This document shows positions 1-11,253 of a stretch of 64,000 bases of DNA, piece by piece (within the stretch, counting starts at the first letter, position 1; each line of letters begins with the position of its first letter). The DNA comes from Solanum dulcamara (taxonomy: Eukaryota; Streptophyta; Magnoliopsida; Solanales; Solanaceae), in the NCBI RefSeq assembly GCF_947179165.1, contig NC_077237.1, positions 62,355,523 through 62,419,522 on the forward strand, written 5' to 3'. The position numbers and the translations under genes were made by a program. The notes beneath the pieces are model-generated. The model did not search any database and was not told the DNA's origin. It saw nothing but the letters and a program-made list of their open reading frames with translations.

Positions 1-57
1 AATGCATGACATTATGACTTCAGTTTTTGGTTCATGATAAATTTTGTATCAGAGTGC
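1..57 (+). other. LTR 3' end and degenerate primer-binding site of gypsy element A
   Basis: The first ~39 bases resemble the last bases of a gypsy LTR of this region (ttcatgata, compare gggtcatgaca elsewhere in the window). A degenerate copy of the initiator-Met tRNA complement follows at 44-57 (ttgtatcagagtgc, against the usual tggtatcagagc). Together they mark where the internal region of element A begins. The bulk of the 5' LTR lies outside the window. The PBS reading rests on similarity to the cleaner sites at 38178 and 58516. Confidence 0.6.
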
Positions 58-246
58 TAGGCTCATCGGTCTCATAAGTTAAAGAGCAGGGTGCTTAGTA
101 GAGTCTTGCAGATCAATATGTAGACGTCTGTACTTATATTCGAGAGGCTACAAGACACTTATTACGATAAATTCCCTTTTTGATTTCTTTCATTCGAGTT
201 ATTCATATCAAGTATTGTATACCTCTAATCTATTCCTTCTACGCAG

Positions 247-1785
247 ATGGTGAGGACTAGAGCCGGAGTCGCTAAGAGTGAGGTTGCACCTACTGCTCGA
301 TTCCCGATGTGTGGGTGAGGTAGAGGACGTGGTGGATTCAGGGGATAAGGCCGAGCTAGGGGAGTGGCACTTGCTCGTAGTCGAGCTAGATAAGCATCGC
401 CCTAGATGGTGTACAAGCATGAGGATGATTATGAGTAGCAGGCCGAGGAGCAGAGCCTAGCCAGCCTCTAGCGGTCCCCGATAGTGCTCCGTTGCTTTAG
501 GAGTTATTGATCAGATTATTGGCTAGATTGGATGGTGCTCTGACTCTTGGCGTTCTTCTAGGTACTTCAGGCTATCCTATGGTAGTTGGTACTATGCCAC
601 CAGTTCAGGGCCCTAATATTGGGTTCCAAACTCTAGGATCTTCTTTTGTGCCTTCTATCATACCCTCAAGATTTGCAGCTCTTCTAGTTTCTACTAGTGC
701 TGCTATATTGATAGCGGAGTAGAAGAGTTTTGAGAGATTTGTTCAATTGGCACCTCCTAGATTTGATGGTACAACCAGGGAGAAGGCTTATTATTTTCTA
801 ACTTAGTTTCAGGATAGGTTGTTCAACCTAGGTATTCTTGAGGCACATGGAGTAGCGTACACTTCATATCCGTTCACAGGAGTGGCCAAGGAGTAGTGGA
901 GATCGATTATTTCCCGTAGTCCTATTGGTTCCCCTATAATAAGTTGGGAATAGTTTTCTAAGGCGTTTCTTAAGAGGTTTGTGCCTTATAGCCTCCAAGA
1001 TCAACATAAAGATAAGTTTGGCAGATTAGAGCAAGGCTCCTTATCCGTATCTGAGTACGAGGCTTGCTTCTATGAGTTGTCTCATTATGCAATGTCTAGT
1101 ATCCCTACTGAGTTTGAGCAGATCCGCAAGCTGGAGAAGGGATTCGTGGGTTACCTTCAGGATGCTACAACCTCCCTTGTATTATCAGGTGGCACTTTCC
1201 AGAGTGTTATTGACCATGCCAGGATGATAGAAAGCATTCGTCATGTTGGAGATGGTGGGGCCAAGAGGTTTCGTCAGCAGAACAGTTTCGTGTTTACTCC
1301 TCCAAAGGCAGGGAGTATTTAGGTTCAGGTACCCATGGCTATCAGGGAACTAGTCCAGGAAGCTATGCAGGGCTTAGATAGTACAGGTGTATCGAGGTCA
1401 GGTCAGACAGGTTATAGTGGTGCTTCGGGCTTCGAAGGAAGTATCGACACTTATGGTTATCCTCCACGAGGTTTGGGACCTCGAGGCTATTTTGTATGTG
1501 ATGAGCTTGGGTATAAGGCCCAAGATTTCCCCAGATGTGCTCCTTCTAGTGGACGGCTTAGGATATTGGCTGTTCATTCTACCCTCGCTCCAACCGCACG
1601 AGGCACTACACAGGGCACTAGAGGTGGCACCAAGGGTGGAGCTAGAGGTGGATCTTATGGTGGTCCACAGGCCAGAGGTGACCGTCAGTTGTGCTATGCT
1701 ATACTAGGTAGATCTGAGGTAGAGGCCTCCGATACAGTTATTATAGGTATTATTCTGATTTACCAGCATCATGCTTTAATATTAT
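247..1785 (+). pseudogene. Degenerate gag and start of protease, Ty3/gypsy element A (5' half)
   Basis: Gag-type capsid region of an old plus-strand Ty3/gypsy element. The likely start is the ATG at 247, which gives an MVRTRAG-type N-terminus, but stops occur soon after. A readable capsid core runs at 981-1322 (LEQGSLSVSEYEACFYELSHYA followed by IRKLEKGF), the usual plant gypsy gag retrotransposon domain. A Gly/Arg-rich stretch follows at about 1600-1690 (RGTTQGTRGG), where the nucleic-acid binding region normally sits. The last ~60 bases match the start of the protease domain (VIIGIIL). The coding sequence stops abruptly at 1785, where an LTR of another element begins, and resumes at 14270. 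Several internal stops and frame changes make it a pseudogene. Confidence 0.8.
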
Positions 1786-3945
1786 TGTTATGCCCCATAC
1801 TTTTGTACTGTGAAACACTTCTTAAACTTCTTAAAAATTGCCTTGTGACCCAGATTATCTACAACCTTACCAAATAACTCTAAGGAAGGGAGAATGCGAT
1901 GCTCCATAAGAAGGAAGATTAGAAATAGGTCTAGAGGGACTTGGAAGGAGTTGGGGGGGCAAATAATGAGCCGTGGTATGCAATCTACTTGCATAAATTA
2001 TCAACTTGGATGTCCTATGTACTTAAGTTACTTTAGTATACATTGAGCTTAAATAGTGAAGAATACATAAGCTCTTAAAGTGAGAAGAGATTACGAACCA
2101 CGTAAGAGGCGAAAGGAGGCGTAACACCTACTTAGAAGCAAGCAGGTGATGCACCTACTTAGACTAATTAGGTGATTCATCTACTTAGACCAAATAGGTG
2201 ACACACCTATTGGAGGTGGGTCCCACGCTGCCACATGGCAGCGTTGGAGTGGTAGAATGGATTGGTTGGTCCAATAGGGGTGGACACGTGTCACCCTTAG
2301 GGGATGACATGTGTCACCTTTTAAGAAAGGATATATATGTTTCTTTTGATAACTAAGTCATCTTAATATCACTTTTACACTTAGAAAAAATAAAAGAGAA
2401 TTGAGAGAAAGCTTGAGAGAACAAGCAAAGAGGAGCTACGGGTTTGGGGGCCAACAAAGGTAAGGCCCAATTTCATTCTGTGAATTAATTATTTAAGGTA
2501 TACTACATTGATATAATGGTGTTTAATAATGAAAAATTTCGGTTTGGTGAAGCAAGGAAGGGTGACAAGCAGTCCACTACTTTTCAGCGCGATTAAGGAA
2601 ATTCCGAGGCTAGTTTTTGCAAGTTTTGAACAAGGTAAGTTCTTCCCTTTCAAGGTGGAGTTAATCATGTTGATATGGGGTGTATTACAGGTGTTAAATG
2701 AAGTTGAAAGTAGGAAAAATGTATAAGTATGCTTGACATTAGAAACAAACTAAATTGAAGTCGTTCTAGCCGAGTTCAAGTTGTTAAGGTTGTATAGTGT
2801 TGTTGTGATTGTGGCGTTGTCTGTGGAGATGGTTTTATGGTGTGTTGCAGGGATGGAATGTGGGTCAAAAGAGGTGTGGGTGTTTCTGGTTTCTTCCACC
2901 TAACCCTCCATTCTATGTGGTTAAATATTTTATGAATTAACGATTGAAAACCTTATTTTGGTATCGTAAGTTTTAAGCGAGTTGTTTGGAGTTTATGTTG
3001 CGTAATGTTGAAGTGGTTTACTTATCTATGAGCTGATGAATGTTGTTTTTGGTTCGCTGTAGTAATTGAGTATGTAATGGGAAATTTAGATTGGGCAAGT
3101 TATAGGGGAAATGCTGCTCGATTTCCGTTAACTTCTTAACAAAGTACTAAACTACTTGAGAAAGGCATAAGGAAATGATTCCTAGGAATGCTTGATTATA
3201 GTTTGAGAAGATGGGAAGTTGAAAGTTATTAATGCTAGTATTACCTTCATGTTAAATAGGTTCAGGAGGCGACGAAGCAAGAGTGGTCACGATTACTCGA
3301 TAAAAGGTATGTAAAGCTTATCTCTTCCTTTCTTTTGGCATGTCTTCAAGTTAAGTTATGAATGATATGAGCGTGGAGGTCATCCCATTCCTAAGTTCTG
3401 TATATAACTCATGACTCATATTTACTCATGAATGTTAAAGGCCCTATAAGAGTAAAAGTCTCTAAGTACATACACTATATGGCATCACCTTGACACATGC
3501 TTCTGATGCCTGAGACTTCACTCGATATGATTCTTACTGATCGTTAGAGGGTACTTAAAACGACTACTACCCTGATCTTTAAGTGATTGGTCGCTTGATT
3601 ACTCAGTTGGGCCTCAGATGGTAATTTAGTTACATATGATTACGCGCTGCCTTGATCACGCATACTGTAATACATCTTATACTGAGTCTCGAGCCGGCAG
3701 TAATATATGTGTATACGATCATATGATATGTGGATCGGGCCATCGTTCCTCGGCACTATTATGTGATATGTATGTATACAGATCGGGCCATCATTCCTCG
3801 GCACTAATATGTGAGATACGGGTCAGGCTGTCATTCCTCGGCACTAATATATGAGATACGGGTCGGGCCATCATTCCTCGGCAATAATATATGAGATACG
3901 GGTCGGGTCGTCATTCCTCGGCAATAATATATGAGATACGGATCG
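1786..3945 (+). repeat. Truncated LTR, plus orientation (left arm of palindrome)
   Basis: Begins with TGTTATGCCCC at 1786, the 5' (U3) end of the element B LTR family, and runs rightward to the palindrome centre near 3945, inside the 40-bp tandem repeats. Compared with the complete copy at 11254-14269 it lacks the last ~800-850 bp, which would include the LTR 3' end. It contains a 65-codon open frame at 2529-2726 that is mirrored in the opposite arm. It abuts the gag/protease remnant of element A directly on its left and has no matching 5-bp duplication at 14270. Confidence 0.85.
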
Positions 3946-4130
3946 GAATGACAGCCCGACCCATATCTCATTATTAGTGCTGAGGAACGACGATCCGACT
4001 CGTATCTCATATATTAGTGCCGAGGAATGACGGCCCAAACCGTATCTCATTTATTAGTTCCAAGGAATGACGACCCGATCCGTATACATACATATCACAT
4101 AATAGTCCCGAGGAATAATGGCCCGATCCA
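3731..4130. repeat. 40-bp tandem repeats at the palindrome centre
   Basis: About five plus-oriented units of roughly 40 bp (core cattcctcggcactaata, then atgagatacgggtcgggc) are followed, after about 3945, by about four units in the opposite orientation (core tgaggaacgacgatccgac). The same repeat array sits at 12040-12330 in the third LTR. The switch in orientation is the palindrome centre. Confidence 0.8.
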
Positions 4131-6103
4131 CATATCATATGATCGTATACACATATATTACTGTCGGCTCGGGATTCGGTGTAAGATGTATTATAGTATG
4201 CGTGATCAAGGCAGCGCGTAATCATATGTAACTAAATTACCATCTAACGCCCAACTGAGTAATCAAGCGACCAATCACTTAAAGATCAGGGTAGTAGTCG
4301 TTTTAAGTACCCTCTAACGATCAGTAAGAATCATATCGAGTGAAGTCTCAAGAATCAGAAGCATGTGTCAAGGTAATGCCATATAGTTTATGTACTTAGA
4401 GACTTTTACTCTTATAAGGCCTTTAACATTCACGAGTAAATACGAGTCATGAGTTATATACAGAACTTAGGAATGGGATGACCTCCACGCTCATATCATT
4501 CATAACTTAACTTGAAGACATGCCAAAAGAAAGGAAGAGATAAGCTTTACATACCTTTTATCGAGTAATCGTGACCACTCTTGCTTCGTCTCCTCCTGAA
4601 CCTATTTAACACGAAGGTAATACTAGCATTAATAACTTTCAACTTCCCATCTTCTCAAACTATAATCAAGCATTCCTAGGAATCATTTCCTTATGCCTTT
4701 CTCAAGTAGTTTAGTACTTTGTTAAGAAGTTAACGGAAATCGAGCAGCATTTCCCCTATAACTTGCCCAATCTGAATTTCCCATTACATACTCAATTACT
4801 ACAGCGAACCAAAAACAACATTCATCAGCTCATATATAAGTAAACCACTTCAACATTATGCAACATAAACTCCAAACAACTCGCTTAAAACTTACGATAC
4901 CAAAATAAGGTTTTCAATCGTTAATTCATAAAATATTTAACCACACAGAATGGAGGGTTAGGTGGATGAAACCAGAAACACCCACACCTCTTTTGACCCA
5001 CGTTCCATCCCTGCAACACACCATAAAACCATCTCCACAGACAACACCACAATCACAACAACACTATACAACCTTAACAACTTGAACTCGGCTAGAACGA
5101 CTTCAATTTAGTTTGTTTCTAATGTCAAGCATACTTATACATTTTTCCTACTTTCAACTTTATTTAACACCTGTAATACACCCCATATCAACATGATTAA
5201 CTCCACCTTGAAAGGGAAGAACTTACCTTGTTCAAAACTTGCAAAAACTAGCCTCGGAAGTTCCTTAATCGCGCTGGAAAGTAGTGGACTACTCATCACC
5301 CTTCCTTGCTTCCCCAAACCGAAATTTTTCATTATTAAACACTTTTATATCACCGTAGGATGCCTTAAATAATTAATTGACGGAACGAAATCGGGCCTTA
5401 CCTTTCTTGGCCCCCAAACCCGTAGCTCCTCTTTGCTTGTTCTCTCAAGCTTTCTCTCAATTCTCTCTTATTTTTTCTAAGTGTAGAAGTGATATTAAGA
5501 TGACTTAGTCATAAAAAGAAACATATATATCCTTTATTAAGAGGTGACATGTGTCATCCCCTAAGGGTGACATGTGTCATTCCCTAAGGGTGACACGTGT
5601 CCATCCCCATTGGACCAACCAATCCATGCCACCACTCTAAGGCTGCCACATGGCAGCGTGGGACCCACCTCCAGTAGGTGTGTCACCTACTTGGTCCAAC
5701 TAGGTGCATCACCTACTTAGTCCAAGTAGGTTCATAACCTTCTTGCTTCCAAGTAGGTGCTATGCCTTCTTTCGCCTCTTCCGTGGGTTCTAATATCATC
5801 TCACTTTAAGAGCTTATGTATTCCTCACTATTTAAGCTCGACGTGTACTCAAGTAACTTAAGTACGTAGGACATCCAAGTTGATAAATTATGCAAGTAGA
5901 TTGCATACCACGACTCATTATTTTTCCCCCTCCCCCAACTCCTTCTAAGTCATTCTAGAGCTATTTCTAATCTTCCCTCTTATGGGGCATCGCATTCTCC
6001 CTTCCTTGTAGTTATTTGGTAAGGTTGTAGATAATCTGGGTCACAGGGCAATTTTTAAGAAGTTTAAGAAGTGTTTCACAGTATAAAAATATGGGGCATA
6101 ACA
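3946..6103 (-). repeat. 3' LTR of element B, truncated at the palindrome centre
   Basis: Reverse-oriented LTR whose 5' end (TGTTATG on the minus strand) lies at 6103, directly next to the polypurine tract of element B. It aligns with 14269 down to about 12110 of the full LTR. The remaining 3' part is missing and replaced by the opposite arm. A gacatgtgtcatcccctaaggg phrase near 5545-5600 occurs in three tandem versions here against two in the other copies. Confidence 0.85.
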
Positions 6104-6117
6104 TCCTTCCCCCCTTT
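6104..6117 (-). other. Polypurine tract of element B
   Basis: On the minus strand this reads AAAGGGGGGAAGGA immediately before the LTR start TGTTATG, the position and composition expected for plus-strand priming. A conserved attcgaggacgaatg block lies just upstream (about 6122-6140). Confidence 0.8.
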
Positions 6118-6234
6118 AGCACATTCGTCCTCGAATGTTAAGCAAAACCCTCTTCAAGGTCTTAGATAGATTACAGAGAACTTTTACTTACTGCAACCAT
6201 AAATGATCTTTTCTAAGCAATCAATGTAATAGTT

Positions 6235-9200
6235 TTAGGGGTTGAGATTACCTATACACATCGGGAATAAGTACGGATATTTATTCTTCATCTCTTCCTC
6301 ATCTTCCCAAGTCATCTCTTCTCTATTTTTATTTCGCCACAACACCTTGACAAAGGCCACGTCTTTGGTGCATAATCTCCTGACTTGGAGATCTAGTATG
6401 ACTATCGGGCGTTCCTCATACGAGGGTTCCTCAGTCACCTGGATATCATCTACATGGAATATTCTAGAACTATCACCGACATAGTTGCGAAGCATCGATA
6501 CGTGAAAGACTGGGTGTACCACTTTCAGATCCGACGGTAGGTCCAACTCATAGGCAACCTTGCCTATTCTTCGGATGATCCGATAAGGACCAATGTATCT
6601 TAGTCTAAGCTTCCCCTTCATGCCGAACCTCAACACTCCCTTCATGGGTGCCACCTTTAAGAACACCCAATCATCCACCTAAAACTCTAAAGGTCGACAT
6701 CGATTATCTGCATATGCCTTCTATCGACTTTGAGCTTTTAACAATCTTTTCTGAATAAGCTTCACTTTATCCACCACTTGCTGAACTATATCCGGGCCTA
6801 TTAGTCGTGTCTCGCCAATATCAAACTAGCCAATCGGTGACCTACACTTCCTACCATATAAAGATTCGTACGGCGCTATTTGAATGCTAGAGTGATAGCT
6901 GTTATTGTAGGCAAACTCGAAAAGCGGTAGATGATCATCCCAGCTGCCTTTAAAGTCAATAATACAATCCTGTAACATGTCTTCTAACGTTTTAACGGTA
7001 CATTCAGCTTGCCCGTTTGTCTGAGGGTAGAATGCTAAACTAAGATTTACCTGCATCCCAATCCCTTTTGAAATGATCTATAAAAGTTAGCAGTGAATTG
7101 AGCTCCCCTATCTAATATAATCAATGTGGGGACCCATGAAGCTTTACCACCTCTTTGATGTACAACATCTCATAATCCTCAACTAAGTATGTAACCCTAA
7201 CTAGGAGGAAGTGGGCTAATTTTGTCAATCTATCCATAATAACCCATATGGAATTATATTTCCGCAGAGTGAGAGGTAAGCCTGTAATGAAATCCATATT
7301 GATTGCTTCCCACTTCCAAGTTGGGATTTCCATCTCCTGTAATAGCCTGCCAGGCTTCTGATGTTCAATCTTAACCTGTTGATAATTTGGGCACTGGCTA
7401 CGAATTTGGCGATGTCTTTTTTCATGCTATCCCACCAATACAAACATTTAAGGTTATGATACATTTTGGTTGACCTTGGATGAAAAGAATAGTGGGCATG
7501 TTGTGCCACCCTCATCACCTGCTATCGTAGCCCTATAATTTCAGGTACACAGATTCGACCTCTACATCTTAGCACCCCGCCGGGCGTGATTTCGAATGGA
7601 GTCTTTTCTTTGTGAAGAGTTGCGTCCTTATACTGTACCAGGACAGGGTCCTTTTATTGGAATTGCTTTACCTCCTCCATGATAGAGGATTCAGCAACTC
7701 CTCGAAGAAAAACTCCACTATCCTCTAAATCGGCCAACCAAACTCCAATAGCTAATTGGCAAATCTCGCGGACTATCTCCTTCCGCTCTGGTTGTACATC
7801 TTCCAAGCTACCCATTGATTTACGACTAAGTGTATCAGCTACCACATTCTCTTTCCCTGGGTGATATAGAATATCAATATCATAATCTTTCAACAATTCT
7901 AGCCACCTTTATTCTGTAAATTCAACTCCTTCTGCTTGAAAATATATTGGAGGCTTTTATGATCTGTATAAATATCAACATGTATGCCGTATAAGTAGTG
8001 CCTCTATATTTTCAACTTATGAATTACTGCTTCTAGCTCCACGTCATAGGTTGGATAGTTCTTCTCGTATTTCCTGAGCTGACGAGAGGCATAGGCTATG
8101 ACTCTGCCACACTGTATTAGCACACAACCTAGCCTAATACCGGAGGCATCACAATAAATAATGTAGCCATCCATTCCCTCAGGAAGAGTCAGGACTGGGG
8201 TCATAGTCAACTTGTCCTTTAACAACTGGAAGCTCCATTCGCATGCATTAGTCCACTGGAACTTGGCCTCTTTCTGAGTTAGCCTGGTTAAAGGTTCGGA
8301 AATTGAAGCAAAGTTCTCCACAAACCTTCTATAATATCCTGCTAACCCCAAAAAACTATGTACTTCTGTAGGTGTCATCGGTCTAGGCCAAGCCCTTACA
8401 ACCTTAATTTTCTGCGTATCAACTCAAATGCCATCCATCCCAATAACATGCCTCAAGAATGATACTGAGGTCAACTAGAATTCACACTTAGAGAATTTAG
8501 CGTATAATTTCTGGTGTTGAAGCACCCCAAGTACCATCCGCAAATGGTCCATATGTTCTTCCTTTGATTGTGAATAGACCAAAATACCGTCAATAAAGAC
8601 AATCATGAATAAATTGAGGAATGACTTGAACACCCGATTCATTAAGTCCATAAATATTGCTGGCGCATTCATCAATCCAAACGACATCACCATAAATTCA
8701 TAATGCCCGTATCGAGTTCTAAACACAGTCTTTAGAATATCTGCTTCTCTTACCCGTACCAGATGGTAGCCTAACCATAGATCTATCTTTGAGAAACACT
8801 TAGTACTTGCAATTGGTCAATTAAATCGTCAATCTTGGGGATAGGGTATCTATTCTTTATTGTCGCCTTATTCAGCTGCCTATACTCAACACACATTCAC
8901 AGCGACCCATCCTTCTTTTTCACAAATAGTACCGGTGCTCTCCAAGGTGAGGTACTAGGCCTAATGAAGCTTTTTTCTAACAAGTCCCTCAACTGCTCCT
9001 TTAATTCCTTCAATTCTGCAGGTGCCATTCTGTAAGGAGGGATAGATATAGGCTGAGTATCTGGTAACACATCTACAGTGAACTCGATCTCCCATTCAAG
9101 AGGAAGACCTGGGAGTTCATCTAGGAATACATCTGGGTACTCATTGACCACTAGTACTGTCTGAAGAGTCGGTACCTCTTCTTCCAGGTCATGCACCCAC

Positions 9201-9690
9201 ACCAAATGATAAATATACCCCTTTTGAACCATTTTCCTTGCCTTGAGGTATGAAATAAGCTTACCCCTCGGTGATGCCGTATTTCCCAACCATTCGATAG
9301 TTGGCTCGTCTGGGAGTTAGAACTGAACTGCTTTGTTTCTACAATCAATGTTGGCATAATAAGAAGCTAACCAATCCATACCCATAATAACATCAAACTC
9401 CACCATATCTAACTCTAGTAAATCAGCCAAGGTATGATGACTACCTACACCCACTGTGCAATTTCTACATACTTGCTTTACTATAATAGAGTCTCCTATC
9501 GGGGTAGCCACCTCAAACGGATCTATTGATTCAAGTTTTATTCTGACTCGACTCGCAACAAAAGGAGATATATATGATAAAGTGGAACTTGGATCTATTA
9601 ATGTATATATATCCCAGGAACAAATTAATAATATACCTGTAACCACATCTAGCGACGCTTCCTGATCCTGTCTAATAGCCAAGGCATAAA
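6235..9690 (-). pseudogene. Degenerate pol (protease, RT, RNase H, integrase, chromodomain), gypsy element B
   Basis: Minus-strand pol of a Ty3/gypsy chromovirus, probably of the Tekay/Del type. In coding order: aspartic protease with DFDVIMGMDWL at about 9380-9400; RT from [16 protein letters not shown] (about 9030) through [18 protein letters not shown] to [13 protein letters not shown] (about 8560); RNase H at 8004-8378 continuing to PGKENVVADTLSRKS near 7850; integrase with a zinc-binding region around 7390-7510 and a core with MDFITGLPLT (7280) and FYPQTNGQAE (7030); and at the C-terminus (6235-6400) a VKVLWRN...EMTWEDEEEM chromodomain-like end. Many stops and frame changes. The RT box reads FIDG instead of FIDD, so the second catalytic Asp is lost. 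It cannot encode an active enzyme as it stands. Confidence 0.88.
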
Positions 9691-11049
9691 TGCGATTTAT
9701 AAGGCCGCTAGAACTGGAAGCTCCATCAAGGCCTCTACCACAGCCTGCTGGTACCCGAATACCCTGCCCCATAGGGCGCATAGCCATCGAAGATGAAGAA
9801 CCAGCAACTAACCCAGTAGGATGGGCTGCACCACCTCGATTAACTTTAAGTGGGCAATCACTCATAAAATGGCCTTGATGGCCACAAGTGAAACAAACAC
9901 CCAAAACAACATGGTATTCCCCAAAATAAGACCTACCATAATAAGAGCACCGAGGCAAAGGTGGCCTCGACTGACGCAAATCCCTATTCATCTATTAGCC
10001 TGAAATCTTGGAGCTCTGACCAGCTCCTAAATACCCTATGCTATCAAACCTTCTACCTGTGAATTATGAGGGTGCACTATGGGCTGGCTGGGAAGGGTAT
10101 CTACTATACTGTTGAGGCTGCCCTCCTTGAAAACTGCCATAATAACCAGCTGATTTTGTCCTCTTACGCTGGCCCCTGTCAAAATCTCTCTCAGGCTGAC
10201 GTCCTCTGTGCTGATCCTCCACTCCTTATGCATACGCTTGTACCTGAGTAATATCTATGCTTGGCTAAGAATACAGCTATCAACCAAGTGATGATCTAGC
10301 CCTATCATATAAAAATATACCCTATCATCCATATCAGCCACCATAGTGGGCGCATGTCTCGCCAATAAGTCAAAATCAAGGCTATAGTCTTTAATGCTCC
10401 TATCATTCTGCCTCAGCTGTAAGAATTTATCAACTCTGACTCGTTTCATTTCCGGAGGTAGAAAATGGCCAAAGAAGGCTTCTACGAACTCCTCCTAGAC
10501 TACTGGAGGAGCACCCTTGCCCCTCGATAATTCCTAGGACTCATACTATTTAACGGCTACATCACGCAGCCGATATGAAGCCAACTCAACAGACTCAGCC
10601 TCAGATGCCCTAATTACTCTCAATGTGCATTGCATCTGTCGAATAAACTCCTGCAGGTCATCTGTAGGCCTCGACCCATAGAATTCTGGAGAGTTATAAG
10701 TCAAGAAGTCACGAACCCTCAAACTATTATGTCTATCAACATCATCCGCTCCTAACCCATGTCTTCGAGCCTGCCCTGCCATTATCCTAGTCAATAGTTG
10801 TACTACATCTCTCATGGCCCTATCTTTCGGCCTTGGCTATGGAGGTGGAGGCTCAGGCATTCGAGCTTCAGGATCTGTAGCTTCTGCTATTCTAGGCTCC
10901 TCTGGAGATGGCGGTATAGTAGAGCTCGCCTATTGCAGCGCAATCCCTAGCATAGACTGGGCATGATCCCTAGTAACTCTCAGGGTCTGACTAGTTTCTC
11001 CCACTGTTGACTTGCCCTTCTGGGCAGTAGTTGCTTTCCTTGGAGGCAT
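9690..11049 (-). pseudogene. Degenerate gag of gypsy element B
   Basis: Starts at a minus-strand ATG at 11049 (MPPRKATTAQK), about 190 bp inside the PBS, as is usual for these elements. A capsid core with YNSPEFYGSRPTDDLQEFI lies at about 10620-10700, followed by KFLQLRQNDRSIKDYSLDFD at about 10370-10440. A CCHC knuckle (CFTCGHQGHFMSDC) at about 9850-9900 marks the nucleocapsid. Stops at about 10930 and 10550 and several frame shifts break it. It lies upstream of pol in the same orientation, with no separate promoter apart from the LTR. Confidence 0.85.
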
Positions 11050-11236
11050 TGTTGTAAACATACTGAACCGTTAGAGAGAAATTATCTTAATATTACATCT
11101 CTATCGCATGATATAAGATAAGAAAGAAAGACAACATCCTAAATGCCCTATAGCCTCCTATTTATGGGTGTGGTGAACAATACACCGATAAATAAGACTC
11201 TACTAGACACGGTCTGTAGATACTCCAAGGACAAAC

Positions 11237-11249
11237 TGCTATGATACCA
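11237..11249 (-). other. Primer-binding site of element B
   Basis: Minus strand TGGTATCATAGCA differs from the usual initiator-Met tRNA complement TGGTATCAGAGC at one position. It lies four bases inside the LTR end at 11254. This fixes the orientation and the LTR boundary. Confidence 0.85.
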
Positions 11250-11253
11250 TTTT

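Larger units (their letters stand above)
1786..6103. repeat. 4.3 kb palindrome of two head-on truncated LTRs
   Basis: Arms 1786-3945 and 3946-6103 are reverse complements over their whole length. The outer ends are TGTTATGCCCC and GGGGCATAACA. Mirrored open frames (2529-2726 plus, 5135-5332 minus; 3636-3854 plus, 4007-4225 minus) lie at equal distances from the centre. Divergence between arms is visible by eye, roughly as large as that of either arm from the third LTR at 11254-14269, so this is not a simple recent assembly hairpin. There is no spacer: the two arms meet within their 40-bp repeat arrays. Confidence 0.85.

Noticed and set aside
3731..4130. Regularly spaced 40-bp repeats as a CRISPR-like array
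   Set aside because: Units are contiguous, diverged and inside a plant LTR, and there are no unique spacers of constant length.
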